A stretch of DNA of 58,741 nt from Anaerolineales bacterium (GTDB lineage: Bacteria > Chloroflexota > Anaerolineae > Anaerolineales > Villigracilaceae). The number at the start of each line of letters is the position of its first letter. Position 1 is the first letter of the stretch. A model generated the notes under the pieces. The model made no database searches, was not told where the DNA came from, and worked only from the letters and a program-made list of their open reading frames with translations. A program made the position numbers and the translations under genes. Positions 40,930 to 49,394 of this stretch are shown here, in pieces. The stretch is from contig JABFSL010000093.1 in assembly GCA_013140605.1 (NCBI GenBank), positions 1 through 58,741 of the forward strand. Reading direction: 5' to 3'.

Positions 40930-42142
40930 GGCATTAACCATCGCCTGGGAAGCGATTCTCAAGAACAAGATCCGCTCGTTCCTGACCATGCTGGGAATCA
41001 TCATCGGCGTGGCGGCGGTCATTATCATGGTCGCCATCAGCGCCGGAACGGAAGCGACCATTCAAGAGCAGATCACCAGTCTCGGTTCGAATCTTGTTTT
41101 TGTACAAGGCGCCATGATGCGCGGCGGACCGGGACAGGCGCCGCAGGGTGGGCTGGTCTACGATGATGCAGCTGCCATCGAAACCGGTGTGGATGGCATT
41201 ACGGCTGTGGTGGTGGAACAGAACTCCAGCGAAACGATCAAGTATGGCGATGTGATACTTGAAAATGTGGAAATCCTTGGAACCACAGTTGGCTTTCCCT
41301 CCGTCCGCGATATGGAAATTGCAGACGGGCGGTATTTCAATGATCAGGAGATCGAACGAAAAAGCAAAGTAGCTGTGATCGGTTACAGTCTGGCGCAGGA
41401 GCTTTTCGGTGAATCAAATCCAGTTGGGCAGTACGTTAAAGTTGGAAATACCAAATTGGCGGTGATCGGCGTCTTCAAGGAAAAAGGTTTGGTAGGCAAT
41501 ACCGATTTCGACTCGCGCATTTATTTGCCAATCAGTGTTGTCTTTCAAAAATTCACACCGTCCATGTTCGCACGTTTCATGGGTGACAGTGTGCGCATGA
41601 TCTATGTGGAAGTTGACCCTGACGCCAACCTCGACAATATCATCACCCAGATCGAACTTCTTCTGGTCAAGCGTCATGATGTGACCCTAGACTCGGCGGA
41701 TTTCTCCGTCACCACCCAGCAGGACATCATCTCGACTCAGGAATCTACCACATCGGCGTTCCGCTCCCTGTTGGCCTGGGTGGCAGGTGTTTCACTCATT
41801 GTGGGTGGTATCGGTATTATGAACATCATGCTGGTCAGCGTCACCGAACGGACGCGCGAGATCGGCATCCGCCAATCGGTTGGCGCAACACCAAATGACA
41901 TCCGCTTGCAATTCCTGACGGAGGCGCTTTTGCTTAGCATCATCGGCGGGTTGATCGGGGTGCTGGTTGGCGTGGGAGGAGCATACATCTTCGGCGCACT
42001 CAGCGATATGCGTACGGTCATTTCTGCGAGCTCTATTTTGCTGGCATTTGGCTCATCAGCGATTGTCGGCGCATTCTTTGGCTATTACCCCGCCAACCAG
42101 GCATCGAAACTTGATCCCATTGAAGCTTTACGCTACGAATAA
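40916..42142 (+). CDS. MacB-like ABC exporter permease
   Basis: A 408-residue permease. The N-terminal cytoplasmic elbow [33 protein letters not shown] is characteristic of MacB/FtsX-type permeases. A periplasmic MacB_PCD domain (about 50-255) leads to three C-terminal helices with ERTREIGIRQSVGATPNDIRLQFLTEALLLS. The start is ATG 40916, preceded by GGGGAGGC; the frame extends to 40802 but that lies within the ATPase gene. Mechanotransmission without substrate passing through the membrane is typical of the family. Confidence 0.94.
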   Translation: MKPTEALTIAWEAILKNKIRSFLTMLGIIIGVAAVIIMVAISAGTEATIQEQITSLGSNLVFVQGAMMRGGPGQAPQGGLVYDDAAAIETGVDGITAVVVEQNSSETIKYGDVILENVEILGTTVGFPSVRDMEIADGRYFNDQEIERKSKVAVIGYSLAQELFGESNPVGQYVKVGNTKLAVIGVFKEKGLVGNTDFDSRIYLPISVVFQKFTPSMFARFMGDSVRMIYVEVDPDANLDNIITQIELLLVKRHDVTLDSADFSVTTQQDIISTQESTTSAFRSLLAWVAGVSLIVGGIGIMNIMLVSVTERTREIGIRQSVGATPNDIRLQFLTEALLLSIIGGLIGVLVGVGGAYIFGALSDMRTVISASSILLAFGSSAIVGAFFGYYPANQASKLDPIEALRYE

Positions 42143-42154
42143 AGGAGTAACTAT

Positions 42155-42811
42155 ATGAAAAAGAATTTCATCACAATATTTATTTTGCTTGCATTCACCT
42201 TATCTGCCTGCGGTTCAACTGCGACCAATACGCCTGACAGCCAAAGGACGCAGGGCAATGGACAATTGCCTGCAGTCACCAAGCTTGTGATTGGCACGTT
42301 GAAACTCGAAGGGACTGAAAACGCTGTCACGCCAGAACAAGCAGGCGAACTCTTGCCGCTTTGGCAGGTTTATCTATCTCTGCTCAACAGCGATACCGCT
42401 GCACAACAAGAGATCGACATACTGGTAGATCAGATCAGCAGTACGATGACCCCGGAGCAAAATAAGGCCATCGAAGATTTCCAGCTCTCGCAAGAGGATA
42501 TGCTCAGTATTATGCAGGAACAGGGTATTTCCATGGGAAACCGTCCTCCAGGTGAGAATGGGAATCCACCCGCTAATGGAAATGGAGACTTTCCCGGCGG
42601 TGGACAAGGGTTTAGCCCGCCGCCGGGAGGTATGCCACCCGGCGGCGAGGGAATGCCCGGTGGAAATGGCGGACAAGGACCTAGCGAAGAACAAATTGCA
42701 ACGATGCAGGCTGCACGTGAAGCAGGTGGAGGCGGCTTTGGTATGGGCGGCGTTCCCACCCCATTAATTCAAGCAGTTATTGAATATCTCCAGAAAAAAG
42801 CTGCTTCCTGA
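42155..42811 (+). CDS. Exporter-associated Gly/Pro-rich lipoprotein
   Basis: A 218-residue lipoprotein with lipobox LSAC. The helical first half includes VTPEQAGELLPLWQVYLSLL and MTPEQNKAIEDFQLSQEDM, a pattern seen in Spy/CpxP-like helical sensors and in small efflux-linked lipoproteins, though no family is certain. The second half is very rich in Gly, Pro and Asn (GGMPPGGEGMPGGNGGQ) and probably disordered. AAGGAG stands about 7 nt before the ATG. It lies inside the exporter operon between permease and second adaptor, so a role as ligand sensor or accessory is plausible. Confidence 0.7.
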   Translation: MKKNFITIFILLAFTLSACGSTATNTPDSQRTQGNGQLPAVTKLVIGTLKLEGTENAVTPEQAGELLPLWQVYLSLLNSDTAAQQEIDILVDQISSTMTPEQNKAIEDFQLSQEDMLSIMQEQGISMGNRPPGENGNPPANGNGDFPGGGQGFSPPPGGMPPGGEGMPGGNGGQGPSEEQIATMQAAREAGGGGFGMGGVPTPLIQAVIEYLQKKAAS

Positions 42812-42833
42812 TCCATCAAAGAAATGACATGGG

Positions 42834-44264
42834 ATGAACATAAAGAATTGGTTTGGAAAGATCCCCAAAAAAATCTTGGCAGGTACCGCACTTGCGATCC
42901 TCATCACAGCCGGTGCGGTTGGATATTCTGTTTTCGCATCGCAGAAGGAAACAACTTCTGAGGATAATACGCTTCAAACTGCCAGCGTGAGCCGAGGAGA
43001 TATGACCATTTCCGCAAGCGGGACGGGTGTGCTGTCCGTTCTGGATGAAGTGGAACTGTCCTTCACAACAAGCGGTGCGGTGATGAATGTTTTTGTTCAA
43101 GCAGGCGATCTGGTTGAGGCTGGTGAGATTCTGGCTGAGACCGATGCGACTGAAGCCCAGTCTGAATTTGACAGCGCCAAACGCGCTTACATGGAATTGA
43201 CCTCTCCCACTGCGGTTGCATCCGCACTCGACGCGCTCGCACAAGCCCAAAAAGATTACACCGACTCGCTATACAAACTTGAATATCTCATCAGCCCGGA
43301 TGTGATGTATTGGGAACTGAAGATCGCTGAAGCACAGAACAAACTCGAACTGGCACAAAGTCAGTTGAATGCCAACCCGTCAGACGAGCAGGTAAAACAA
43401 CAAGTAAAAGAAACCATGGCGTATTTGCAGGATGCCGCTGTTGGGCTGAACACTGCCCGCAATGATTATTACAACGAATATGCATTTGAGAAATTTGTGC
43501 GACGGAAGAAAAGTGGCAGTTACCTTGCCATTCCAACCGAAGCGGATATTCAGCTTGCCCGCCTCGCCGTTGACGATGCCAGCGTTGCCCTCGCAGAAGC
43601 CAAGTTTGTTTACGAAGCAATGACAAGCGGCGATATTCTTGAAGGCACAGATATTCCCAGTCTGCTGGAAATTCAAAAAGCAAAACACGCGTTGAACGAT
43701 GCCCAAGCAAAACTGGATGGTACAACGATCCTCGCGCCAATGGATGGAACCGTCATGTCTGTGGAGATCTCGCCCGGAGATCAGGCGGGCACAGACACTG
43801 TCATCACTGTGGCAGGTCTTTCACAGGCATATCTCGAACTGTACATGGATGAATCCGATTGGGATAAGACGGTGGTGGGCTACCCAGTCGAAGTCACATT
43901 TGATGCGTTGCCCGACTCGGTTTTTACCGGGACGATCACTACAGTGGATAGCGAACTCTACAGCAGCGGAACATCCACAGCAGTTCATGGCACAGTCACA
44001 TTGGATGCATCGCTAAATGAAATCAGCCTGCCCATCGGCGCATCGGCATCGGTGGAAGTCATCAGCCTGGATGCGAAGAACATCCTCCTCGTCCCGCTTG
44101 AGGCGCTGCACGAAACCGAAAATGGCTATGCCGTTTTTCTTATCACAGAGGATGGCTTGATATTTCAGTACATCACAATTGGCGCGCAAAACGAATTGTA
44201 TGCCGAAGTCAAATCTGGATTAAACGAAGGCGATACCGTTGCGCTTGGAATCGAAATAGAGTGA
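42834..44264 (+). CDS. HlyD/MacA-like efflux adaptor protein 2
   Basis: A 476-residue paralog of the adaptor at 38702 with the same layout: N-terminal helix (about 14-32), lipoyl halves (SASGTGVLSVLDEVELSF and GTTILAPMDGTVMSV), coiled coil (about 120-300) with YMELTSPTAVASALDALAQ, and a C-terminal barrel. The two share long stretches such as YLELYMDESDW against YLEVYLDESDW. Having two adaptor genes with one ATPase/permease pair is unusual. They could form a mixed hexamer, or one could have replaced a lost partner. The ribosome binding site is weak. Confidence 0.85.
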   Translation: MNIKNWFGKIPKKILAGTALAILITAGAVGYSVFASQKETTSEDNTLQTASVSRGDMTISASGTGVLSVLDEVELSFTTSGAVMNVFVQAGDLVEAGEILAETDATEAQSEFDSAKRAYMELTSPTAVASALDALAQAQKDYTDSLYKLEYLISPDVMYWELKIAEAQNKLELAQSQLNANPSDEQVKQQVKETMAYLQDAAVGLNTARNDYYNEYAFEKFVRRKKSGSYLAIPTEADIQLARLAVDDASVALAEAKFVYEAMTSGDILEGTDIPSLLEIQKAKHALNDAQAKLDGTTILAPMDGTVMSVEISPGDQAGTDTVITVAGLSQAYLELYMDESDWDKTVVGYPVEVTFDALPDSVFTGTITTVDSELYSSGTSTAVHGTVTLDASLNEISLPIGASASVEVISLDAKNILLVPLEALHETENGYAVFLITEDGLIFQYITIGAQNELYAEVKSGLNEGDTVALGIEIE

Positions 44265-44280
44265 AGGCATCAAAGCAGAC

Positions 44281-44952
44281 ATGAAAATCAAACTCCTTTC
44301 ACTATTCATCCTCGCCATTTTGCTCAGCGCATGTGGGCAAGCCACCACAGAAATTTCCGCCTCAGAAGGGCAATACAGTCCAGAAATTTATACCCAGGTG
44401 GCGCAAGCCTTGATCTCTGCGGTGACACCGACAAAAGAGACTCTGCCAACTGTCACTGCAACGGCGACGATGCCTATCCCGACAGCAACCCTGCCTCCCA
44501 CACAAACGCCTCTTACTACCCCAAGCCTGACAGCCCAACCCAAAACATTCGCCACACCGATGCCTTATCTAACTAATGTAAATGGTTATTCCGCATGTGA
44601 TAACTCCATCTACATCAGCGACATAACGATCAAGGATGGCACCATCCTCATGCCGGAAGAGCCGTTCAAAAAAATATGGCGGCTCAAAAATACCGGCACC
44701 TGTGCCTGGCGCCCTGACTACACCCTCATCTTCGTCAGCGGCTACAGCATGGAAGGTGAAACGACCACGATCAATCAATATGTTGCGCCGGGAGAAACCG
44801 CCAAAATCAGTGTTCGTCTCATTGCCCCTGATGTAGACGGAACATATGCCGGATATTGGATCCTCACCAACCGCGAGAGCGCCGTGTTTGGCGAGACCAT
44901 TTGGGTGCAGATCGTCGTCTCGGAAGATGAGACTGAAGAAGAACCAGAATAA
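44281..44952 (+). CDS. Lipoprotein with NBR1-like Ig domain
   Basis: A 223-residue lipoprotein with lipobox LSAC. A Thr/Pro spacer (about 55-95) precedes an Ig-like domain of the NBR1 type: IWRLKNTGTCAWRPDYTLIFVSG, VAPGETAKISVRLIAP, GTYAGYWILTN and FGETIWVQIVV. This domain is frequent in secreted Chloroflexota proteins and is thought to bind protein partners. It is the last gene before the two-component pair. No promoter or terminator is evident between it and 45025. Its role with the exporter is inferred from position. Confidence 0.82.
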   Translation: MKIKLLSLFILAILLSACGQATTEISASEGQYSPEIYTQVAQALISAVTPTKETLPTVTATATMPIPTATLPPTQTPLTTPSLTAQPKTFATPMPYLTNVNGYSACDNSIYISDITIKDGTILMPEEPFKKIWRLKNTGTCAWRPDYTLIFVSGYSMEGETTTINQYVAPGETAKISVRLIAPDVDGTYAGYWILTNRESAVFGETIWVQIVVSEDETEEEPE

Positions 44953-45024
44953 TCTATGAAACCGCTCCTTCATTACAATCCTCTGTATAGTTGGCTGTGA
45001 TAAGATGAAGAAAAGTGAGAATTC

Positions 45025-45702
45025 ATGCCTGCCGTACTTGTTGTTGATGACGACCCCAAATTACTAAAAATGCTTCAGCGTACACTGACCTATGAAAACC
45101 TCGACGTTTACATAGCCAGCAATGGCCTGGAAGCTCTGCTCCTGGTGCATGCACAAAACCCCGACCTGATCATTGTAGATTGGATGATGCCCAAAATGGA
45201 TGGGCTTTCCTTCATTCAACGCCTGCGCGATGAAGAGGATAAGACCATGGTGCTGATGCTTACCGCCCGGGATGCTGTCGAGAATCGCGTGGAAGGTCTT
45301 GAAAGCGGCGCGGATGATTACCTTGTTAAACCTTTCGCGCCGGCTGAACTCGTGGCGCGCGTTCATGCCATGTTGCGACGTGTCGAAATCAATCCAGAGA
45401 ATCAAAAAGTTTCTTACGCCGACGTTATCCTGGACCCAGCCACTCGCGAAGCCAAACGAGGCGATATGGAACTCTCCCTTACTGTCACTGAATTCAATTT
45501 ACTGCGCATGCTGCTGCGGCATCCACGCCAGGTGCTGGAACGCCGCCAGATCCTTAACGATGTCTGGGGCTATGACTTCGGCGGCGACGATAACGTCCTT
45601 GAAATTTATATTGGTTACTTGCGTAAAAAGCTTGAAGCCAATGGCGGCCCCCGTCTTATTCACACGGTGCGCGGCATCGGTTATGTTTTGCGCGAGGAAT
45701 AA
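45025..45702 (+). CDS. OmpR-family response regulator
   Basis: A 225-residue transcription regulator. The receiver has the acidic pair DDD (8-10), phospho-acceptor Asp52 in IVDWMMP, the switch Thr in MLTARD and Lys in DDYLVKPF. The winged-helix output domain includes LTVTEFNLLRMLLRHP and the DNA-recognition segment ending YIGYLRKKLE. It shares the TAATG overlap with the kinase gene. It is the strongest candidate for binding the CTGTGAA operator ahead of the exporter operon upstream, which would make the exporter its target. Confidence 0.95.
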   Translation: MPAVLVVDDDPKLLKMLQRTLTYENLDVYIASNGLEALLLVHAQNPDLIIVDWMMPKMDGLSFIQRLRDEEDKTMVLMLTARDAVENRVEGLESGADDYLVKPFAPAELVARVHAMLRRVEINPENQKVSYADVILDPATREAKRGDMELSLTVTEFNLLRMLLRHPRQVLERRQILNDVWGYDFGGDDNVLEIYIGYLRKKLEANGGPRLIHTVRGIGYVLREE

Positions 45703-47120
45703 TGTCCATTCGATTACGTTTCACGCTTCTTTATACTTTCATCCTTGCATTGACGTTGACCATCTTCGGATTCGCACTCTATACGATTCAAGCACGCGAT
45801 ACGCTCAACTCGCTCAAACAAGACCTGAGCCTGGGTGCCAATCGATTTGCAGAAGCCACACTGAGAACTGATTCTCGTCCCAAACCTCCGCGAGATGCAG
45901 AATTTTATCCGCTCCTCCCCTTTGACGAATTTTCCAGCGATCAGGCATTTCAGTCATTCCCTGAGCGTGAGGTCGCCCGCGTGTTGGATCCAAACGGGCA
46001 GCTCGTGGCTAGTCCATTCGGCAGAGAAGGAGATGCGCTTCCTTTAAGCGGAAAAGGTTTACAGACTTTGCAATCTCAACAAGATTGGTGGGAAACGGAA
46101 ATTGTCTCAGGTGAAAAGATGTTGATCTACAGCCGCCCCGTCATTGTGAATGATGAAGTCGTTTATATTGTGCAGGTTGCCCGCCCGCTCACCGAACGGG
46201 ACCGTACGCTTCAATCCCTTGGCACTACATTATTAATAGCTGGTTTGCTTACGCTGCTGGTTGCATTTGGAATTGGCTGGGTATTTTCAGGCATTATGCT
46301 GCACCCCATTCATCGCATTACACAAACCGCACAAACCATCGGCAATGAACGTGATTTCACTCGTCGAGTCAATTACACAGGCCCGCAGGATGAAGTGGGA
46401 CAATTGGCGAATACATTTAATTCCATGTTGTCCCGCCTGCAGGATGCCTTTCAAAAAGTGGAACATTCACTTGAGATGCAAAGAAGTTTCGTGGCTGATG
46501 TCTCTCATGAACTACGCACACCGCTCACCACCCTGCGCGGCAATTTAGGTCTCATGCGCCGTGACCTGCCGCCCGAAGAACAAGCCGATATCGTCAATGA
46601 CATGGTGGATGAAAGCGACCGCCTCATTCGACTCGTCAACGACTTGCTTCTGCTCGCTCGTGCAGATGCAGGCCGCAGCCTGGCAAAAGAGCCGCTGGAT
46701 ACTTCCACAGCGTTGGAGGAAATTTGTCGTCAGGCTCGCCAGCTTGACCCGCAGCGTACTATCAATCTCGATGTCCCTGCAAATCTTTTCATCTTGGGAG
46801 ACCGTGATGCCTTCAAACAGGTAGCATTGATATTGTTGGACAATGCACTCAAGCACTCAACAGCAAGTATCAACGTGACCGCAAAACAACAAGGCAAGCA
46901 GGTTGAAATCCGCGTGCAGGATTTTGGCAAGGGTATCCCCACTGACAAACTCGAACGTGTCTTCGACCGTTTCTATCGCGGCGACGATACAGCCACCATC
47001 CCCGGCTTTGGGCTTGGATTACCAATTGCCAAAACACTCGTTGAAGCTCAGGGCGGAGAAATCGTTCTTGAAAGTGAATTGGGAAAAGGAAGTACTGTGA
47101 CCTTGCAATTCATGCTATGA
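45702..47120 (+). CDS. Membrane sensor histidine kinase (HAMP-HisKA-HATPase)
   Basis: A 472-residue kinase with two transmembrane helices (about 8-30 and 172-195) framing a roughly 140-residue extracytoplasmic sensor of unknown fold. HAMP follows (about 197-250), then HisKA with the phospho-acceptor His in FVADVSHELRTPLTTL, and a HATPase with N box LILLDNALKHS, DFGKGIP and GFGLGLPIAKTLV. It should phosphorylate the regulator at 45025. The signal may be the compound exported by the neighbouring transporter or envelope stress; this is not determined. Confidence 0.94.
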   Translation: MSIRLRFTLLYTFILALTLTIFGFALYTIQARDTLNSLKQDLSLGANRFAEATLRTDSRPKPPRDAEFYPLLPFDEFSSDQAFQSFPEREVARVLDPNGQLVASPFGREGDALPLSGKGLQTLQSQQDWWETEIVSGEKMLIYSRPVIVNDEVVYIVQVARPLTERDRTLQSLGTTLLIAGLLTLLVAFGIGWVFSGIMLHPIHRITQTAQTIGNERDFTRRVNYTGPQDEVGQLANTFNSMLSRLQDAFQKVEHSLEMQRSFVADVSHELRTPLTTLRGNLGLMRRDLPPEEQADIVNDMVDESDRLIRLVNDLLLLARADAGRSLAKEPLDTSTALEEICRQARQLDPQRTINLDVPANLFILGDRDAFKQVALILLDNALKHSTASINVTAKQQGKQVEIRVQDFGKGIPTDKLERVFDRFYRGDDTATIPGFGLGLPIAKTLVEAQGGEIVLESELGKGSTVTLQFML

Positions 47121-47290
47121 GCATCATGGCAAGTTGATTTTTTGACTTCAAAGTTGCACAAAGAGTTGCCCAGCGCGGCATATATCAAATATACGGGTAT
47201 AAATTCCGACCTACTCCACTACATACCACAGGATAGCCCATAAATATGGGATGAAACTTCAAAAACAAGGATAAATTCCTATATATTGCG

Positions 47291-47312
47291 GAATACTCGT
47301 TTACGGGTATTC
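47291..47312. other. Hairpin in the post-kinase intergenic region (47121-47443)
   Basis: GAATACTCG and CGGGTATTC pair (one wobble) around TTTA. The whole 323-bp region has no ORF I can support. It is AT-rich with further short palindromic strings such as CCCATAAATATGGG (47238-47251) and may contain the left boundary of the recombinase-bearing element. Confidence 0.4.
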
Positions 47313-47379
47313 GACTCCTCTCTCATAAACGATCATGCCCCCATTCCCTGCTTTTCGAAGCCGGGAGTGTTTCTTAACA

Positions 47380-47413
47380 CAACAAGGCGATTTACTTTCA
47401 AGTCGCCTTGTTG
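47380..47413. terminator. Terminator after recombinase relic
   Basis: CAACAAGGCGA and TCGCCTTGTTG form an 11-bp stem with a 12-nt loop. Flanking A/T-rich sequence on both sides allows bidirectional action between the kinase gene and the recombinase relic. Confidence 0.65.
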
Positions 47414-47443
47414 ATATTTTCTGAATTGTCTTAATTGGCGTGA

Positions 47444-48999
47444 TCAACCTATAGAGGTTTTAAAGTCTGAGCGAAACTTTATATGTATCGCGCGACCTTC
47501 ATCAATTCTTACTTCCTCCAAAACCGTATCCACGATTCGCTTCTTCAACACGAATACCTGATGCTGCTCCTCCGAGGTTTGAGGGTTGGCATGAATCAAT
47601 TCAACCATCTCTGACTGTAATTCAGCTACATACTTCTTTATCTGTTCTCCCAAGTCAAGTTTTGTGAAATCTTCCTTTATCCGTTCGATGGTTGTTAACC
47701 TGCGCTGTATTCCTCGTTCCTTGTCATAAAGTGCGCTGATTTGGGGAAAGAATTCTTCATCAGGCATCCGTTCTTTGCGAGCTTTGGTAATGAATTCCTG
47801 ACGTTCATCGTTTAGCTTTTTGATTTCAGCTTGCAGACGCAGTTCCTTTTGCTGCATTTGTTCGAAGTCTTTCTGCAACCGAGATACTTTAGCCTCCGCT
47901 TCAGCCAGAAGATAATCGGGGTTGGTAATAAATTCGCTTACTTTCTCCCAGACTTGGGCTTCGGCTTGTTTGGTGCTAATCGACTTGGGACAATCTGAAG
48001 TCCGCAATTCTTTATGCGGTTGCGGACAGAAATACGTTCCAATGGGAGTCTTGCGCTCAATCCAGTCCCCTTTTCGACTGCGACGATGGCTTGCCGTCTT
48101 TGCCTGCCAAGTCAAATTACATGAGCATTTCAGATGTCCAGAGAGCAGATAGTCGTGGCGGATTTGTTGAGGAGAATTGGTTTTATTCTTTGCCCGTTGA
48201 GTTTTGAAAAACTCATAGGTGGGAATGTCAATAATCGGTTCCACCGGGATTTGATAGATCTCACCATCACATGATTGCTCTTTGTAGCCATAGGCATACT
48301 CTTTGGCAGATTCCAAAATTCCTTGAATACTGGAACGAGCTCATTGAATGTGTCGTGGCGCACTACTCCCCTTTTGTGGAGCGTTGCTGTCAATCAGCTT
48401 TTCGCGAATTTGCGACAGTGGAATACTTTGGTTGTACCGTTCAAAGATTTCCTGACCCACTCAGCCTCTTCTTCCACAAGATGAATTTTTTCACCTATAC
48501 GAAAATACCCGTAGCGGTCTTGACCCGTGTTTGCTTTCCCTGCTTTCAGCCGTGCTTTGACACCCATCCCCAACCGTTCTTTCATCCCATCCAATTCTAT
48601 CTGGGCCGCCCTAGCACGGACAGGCGTAATCTTTGGATCAAAATTTTCCTTTGCCAGCATGATTTCGATCTTATAGTCCTGAACGGTTTCCAAGACTGTC
48701 AACATGGAGCGGAGTCCCCGATAAATCCTGTCTTCGCGCCAGGGAAGAATGACACCGAACTCATCCTTGGTAGCGTCATTGAGCATTGCCAATAGACTGG
48801 GGCGGTCTGAACGGGCTCCTGATGGTTCAACCAATTTATTACCCACCCGATATTTTTCCACATCCCGATAAACACGAACAACACTCAATCCCTTTTCCTG
48901 TGCCAGACATTGGCAATCTGCTTCTTGTTCACTCGGACTGGATTTTTCACCCTGCGTTTCGGACGAGGTGCGGATATAGATCGCAGCTCTTCGAGTCAT
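47444..48999 (-). pseudogene. Large serine recombinase, broken by frameshift and nonsense codon
   Basis: The N-terminal part (48999 to about 48400) is a resolvase domain: RRAAIYIRTSSETQGEKSSPSEQE carries the catalytic Ser context, and VILPWREDRIYRGLRSM follows. At about 48452, after EEEAEWVRK, one base seems lost from an A run (AGGAAATC for AGGAAAATC); in the other frame the protein continues IFERYNQSIPLSQIREKL. A TGA follows RHIQ at the place of a likely Trp. The rest (48316-47444) has the zinc ribbon (CSCNLTWQ and a distal CP) and the long coiled coil KLNDERQEFITKARKE of large serine integrases. GAGGAGACTAAA marks the start. It is a dead integrase or transposase from a mobile element. Confidence 0.88.
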
Positions 49000-49061
49000 T
49001 TTAGTCTCCTCGGTAGTGAATATATACCTGCTGCCTCCAATATACCGAAAACACAAAATAG

Positions 49062-49190
49062 ATGGCGTCACGGTGTCGTTAAGAAATTAGCCATCATCGC
49101 CGCCATGAATCCCTGTCCATACGGCTAGTATTCTGACCCACAAAGAGCTGTACTTGTGCGCCTGCTGTCGTACCTATCAAGACTGGGTCA
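49062..49190 (+). pseudogene. ComM/YifB (Mg-chelatase-like ATPase) fragment
   Basis: LAIIAAMNPCPYG, then a TAG, then YSDPQRA, then in the next frame CTCAPAVV followed by a shifted YQ. This follows the highly conserved YifB/ComM segment AAMNPCPCGY-GDPxRxCxCxxxxxxRYQ. Only about 40 codons remain and they are broken by a stop and at least two frameshifts. It lies immediately behind the serine recombinase relic. The remainder of 49000-49394 shows no supported gene. Confidence 0.6.
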
Positions 49191-49394
49191 TTTTATTCAG
49201 GGTTACCGAGAATTTCAAGCAATTAATTTGGAATTTGATAAAAGTCGGGATATAGGTCCCCTTATGTTCAACCGCTTTACAAAGAAAAAAATTTTACTTC
49301 ACTAATCTGGGCGGTTAAGGCAGGCAGTGTAAGTATAATAAACTGCAACGCTTAGACACCACAGTATTGAGTAGTAAAATACCCCACAACCTCC

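Noticed and set aside
41158-42021. Minus-strand ORFs opposite the MacB-like permease
   Set aside because: Shadows of a conserved gene; no independent support.
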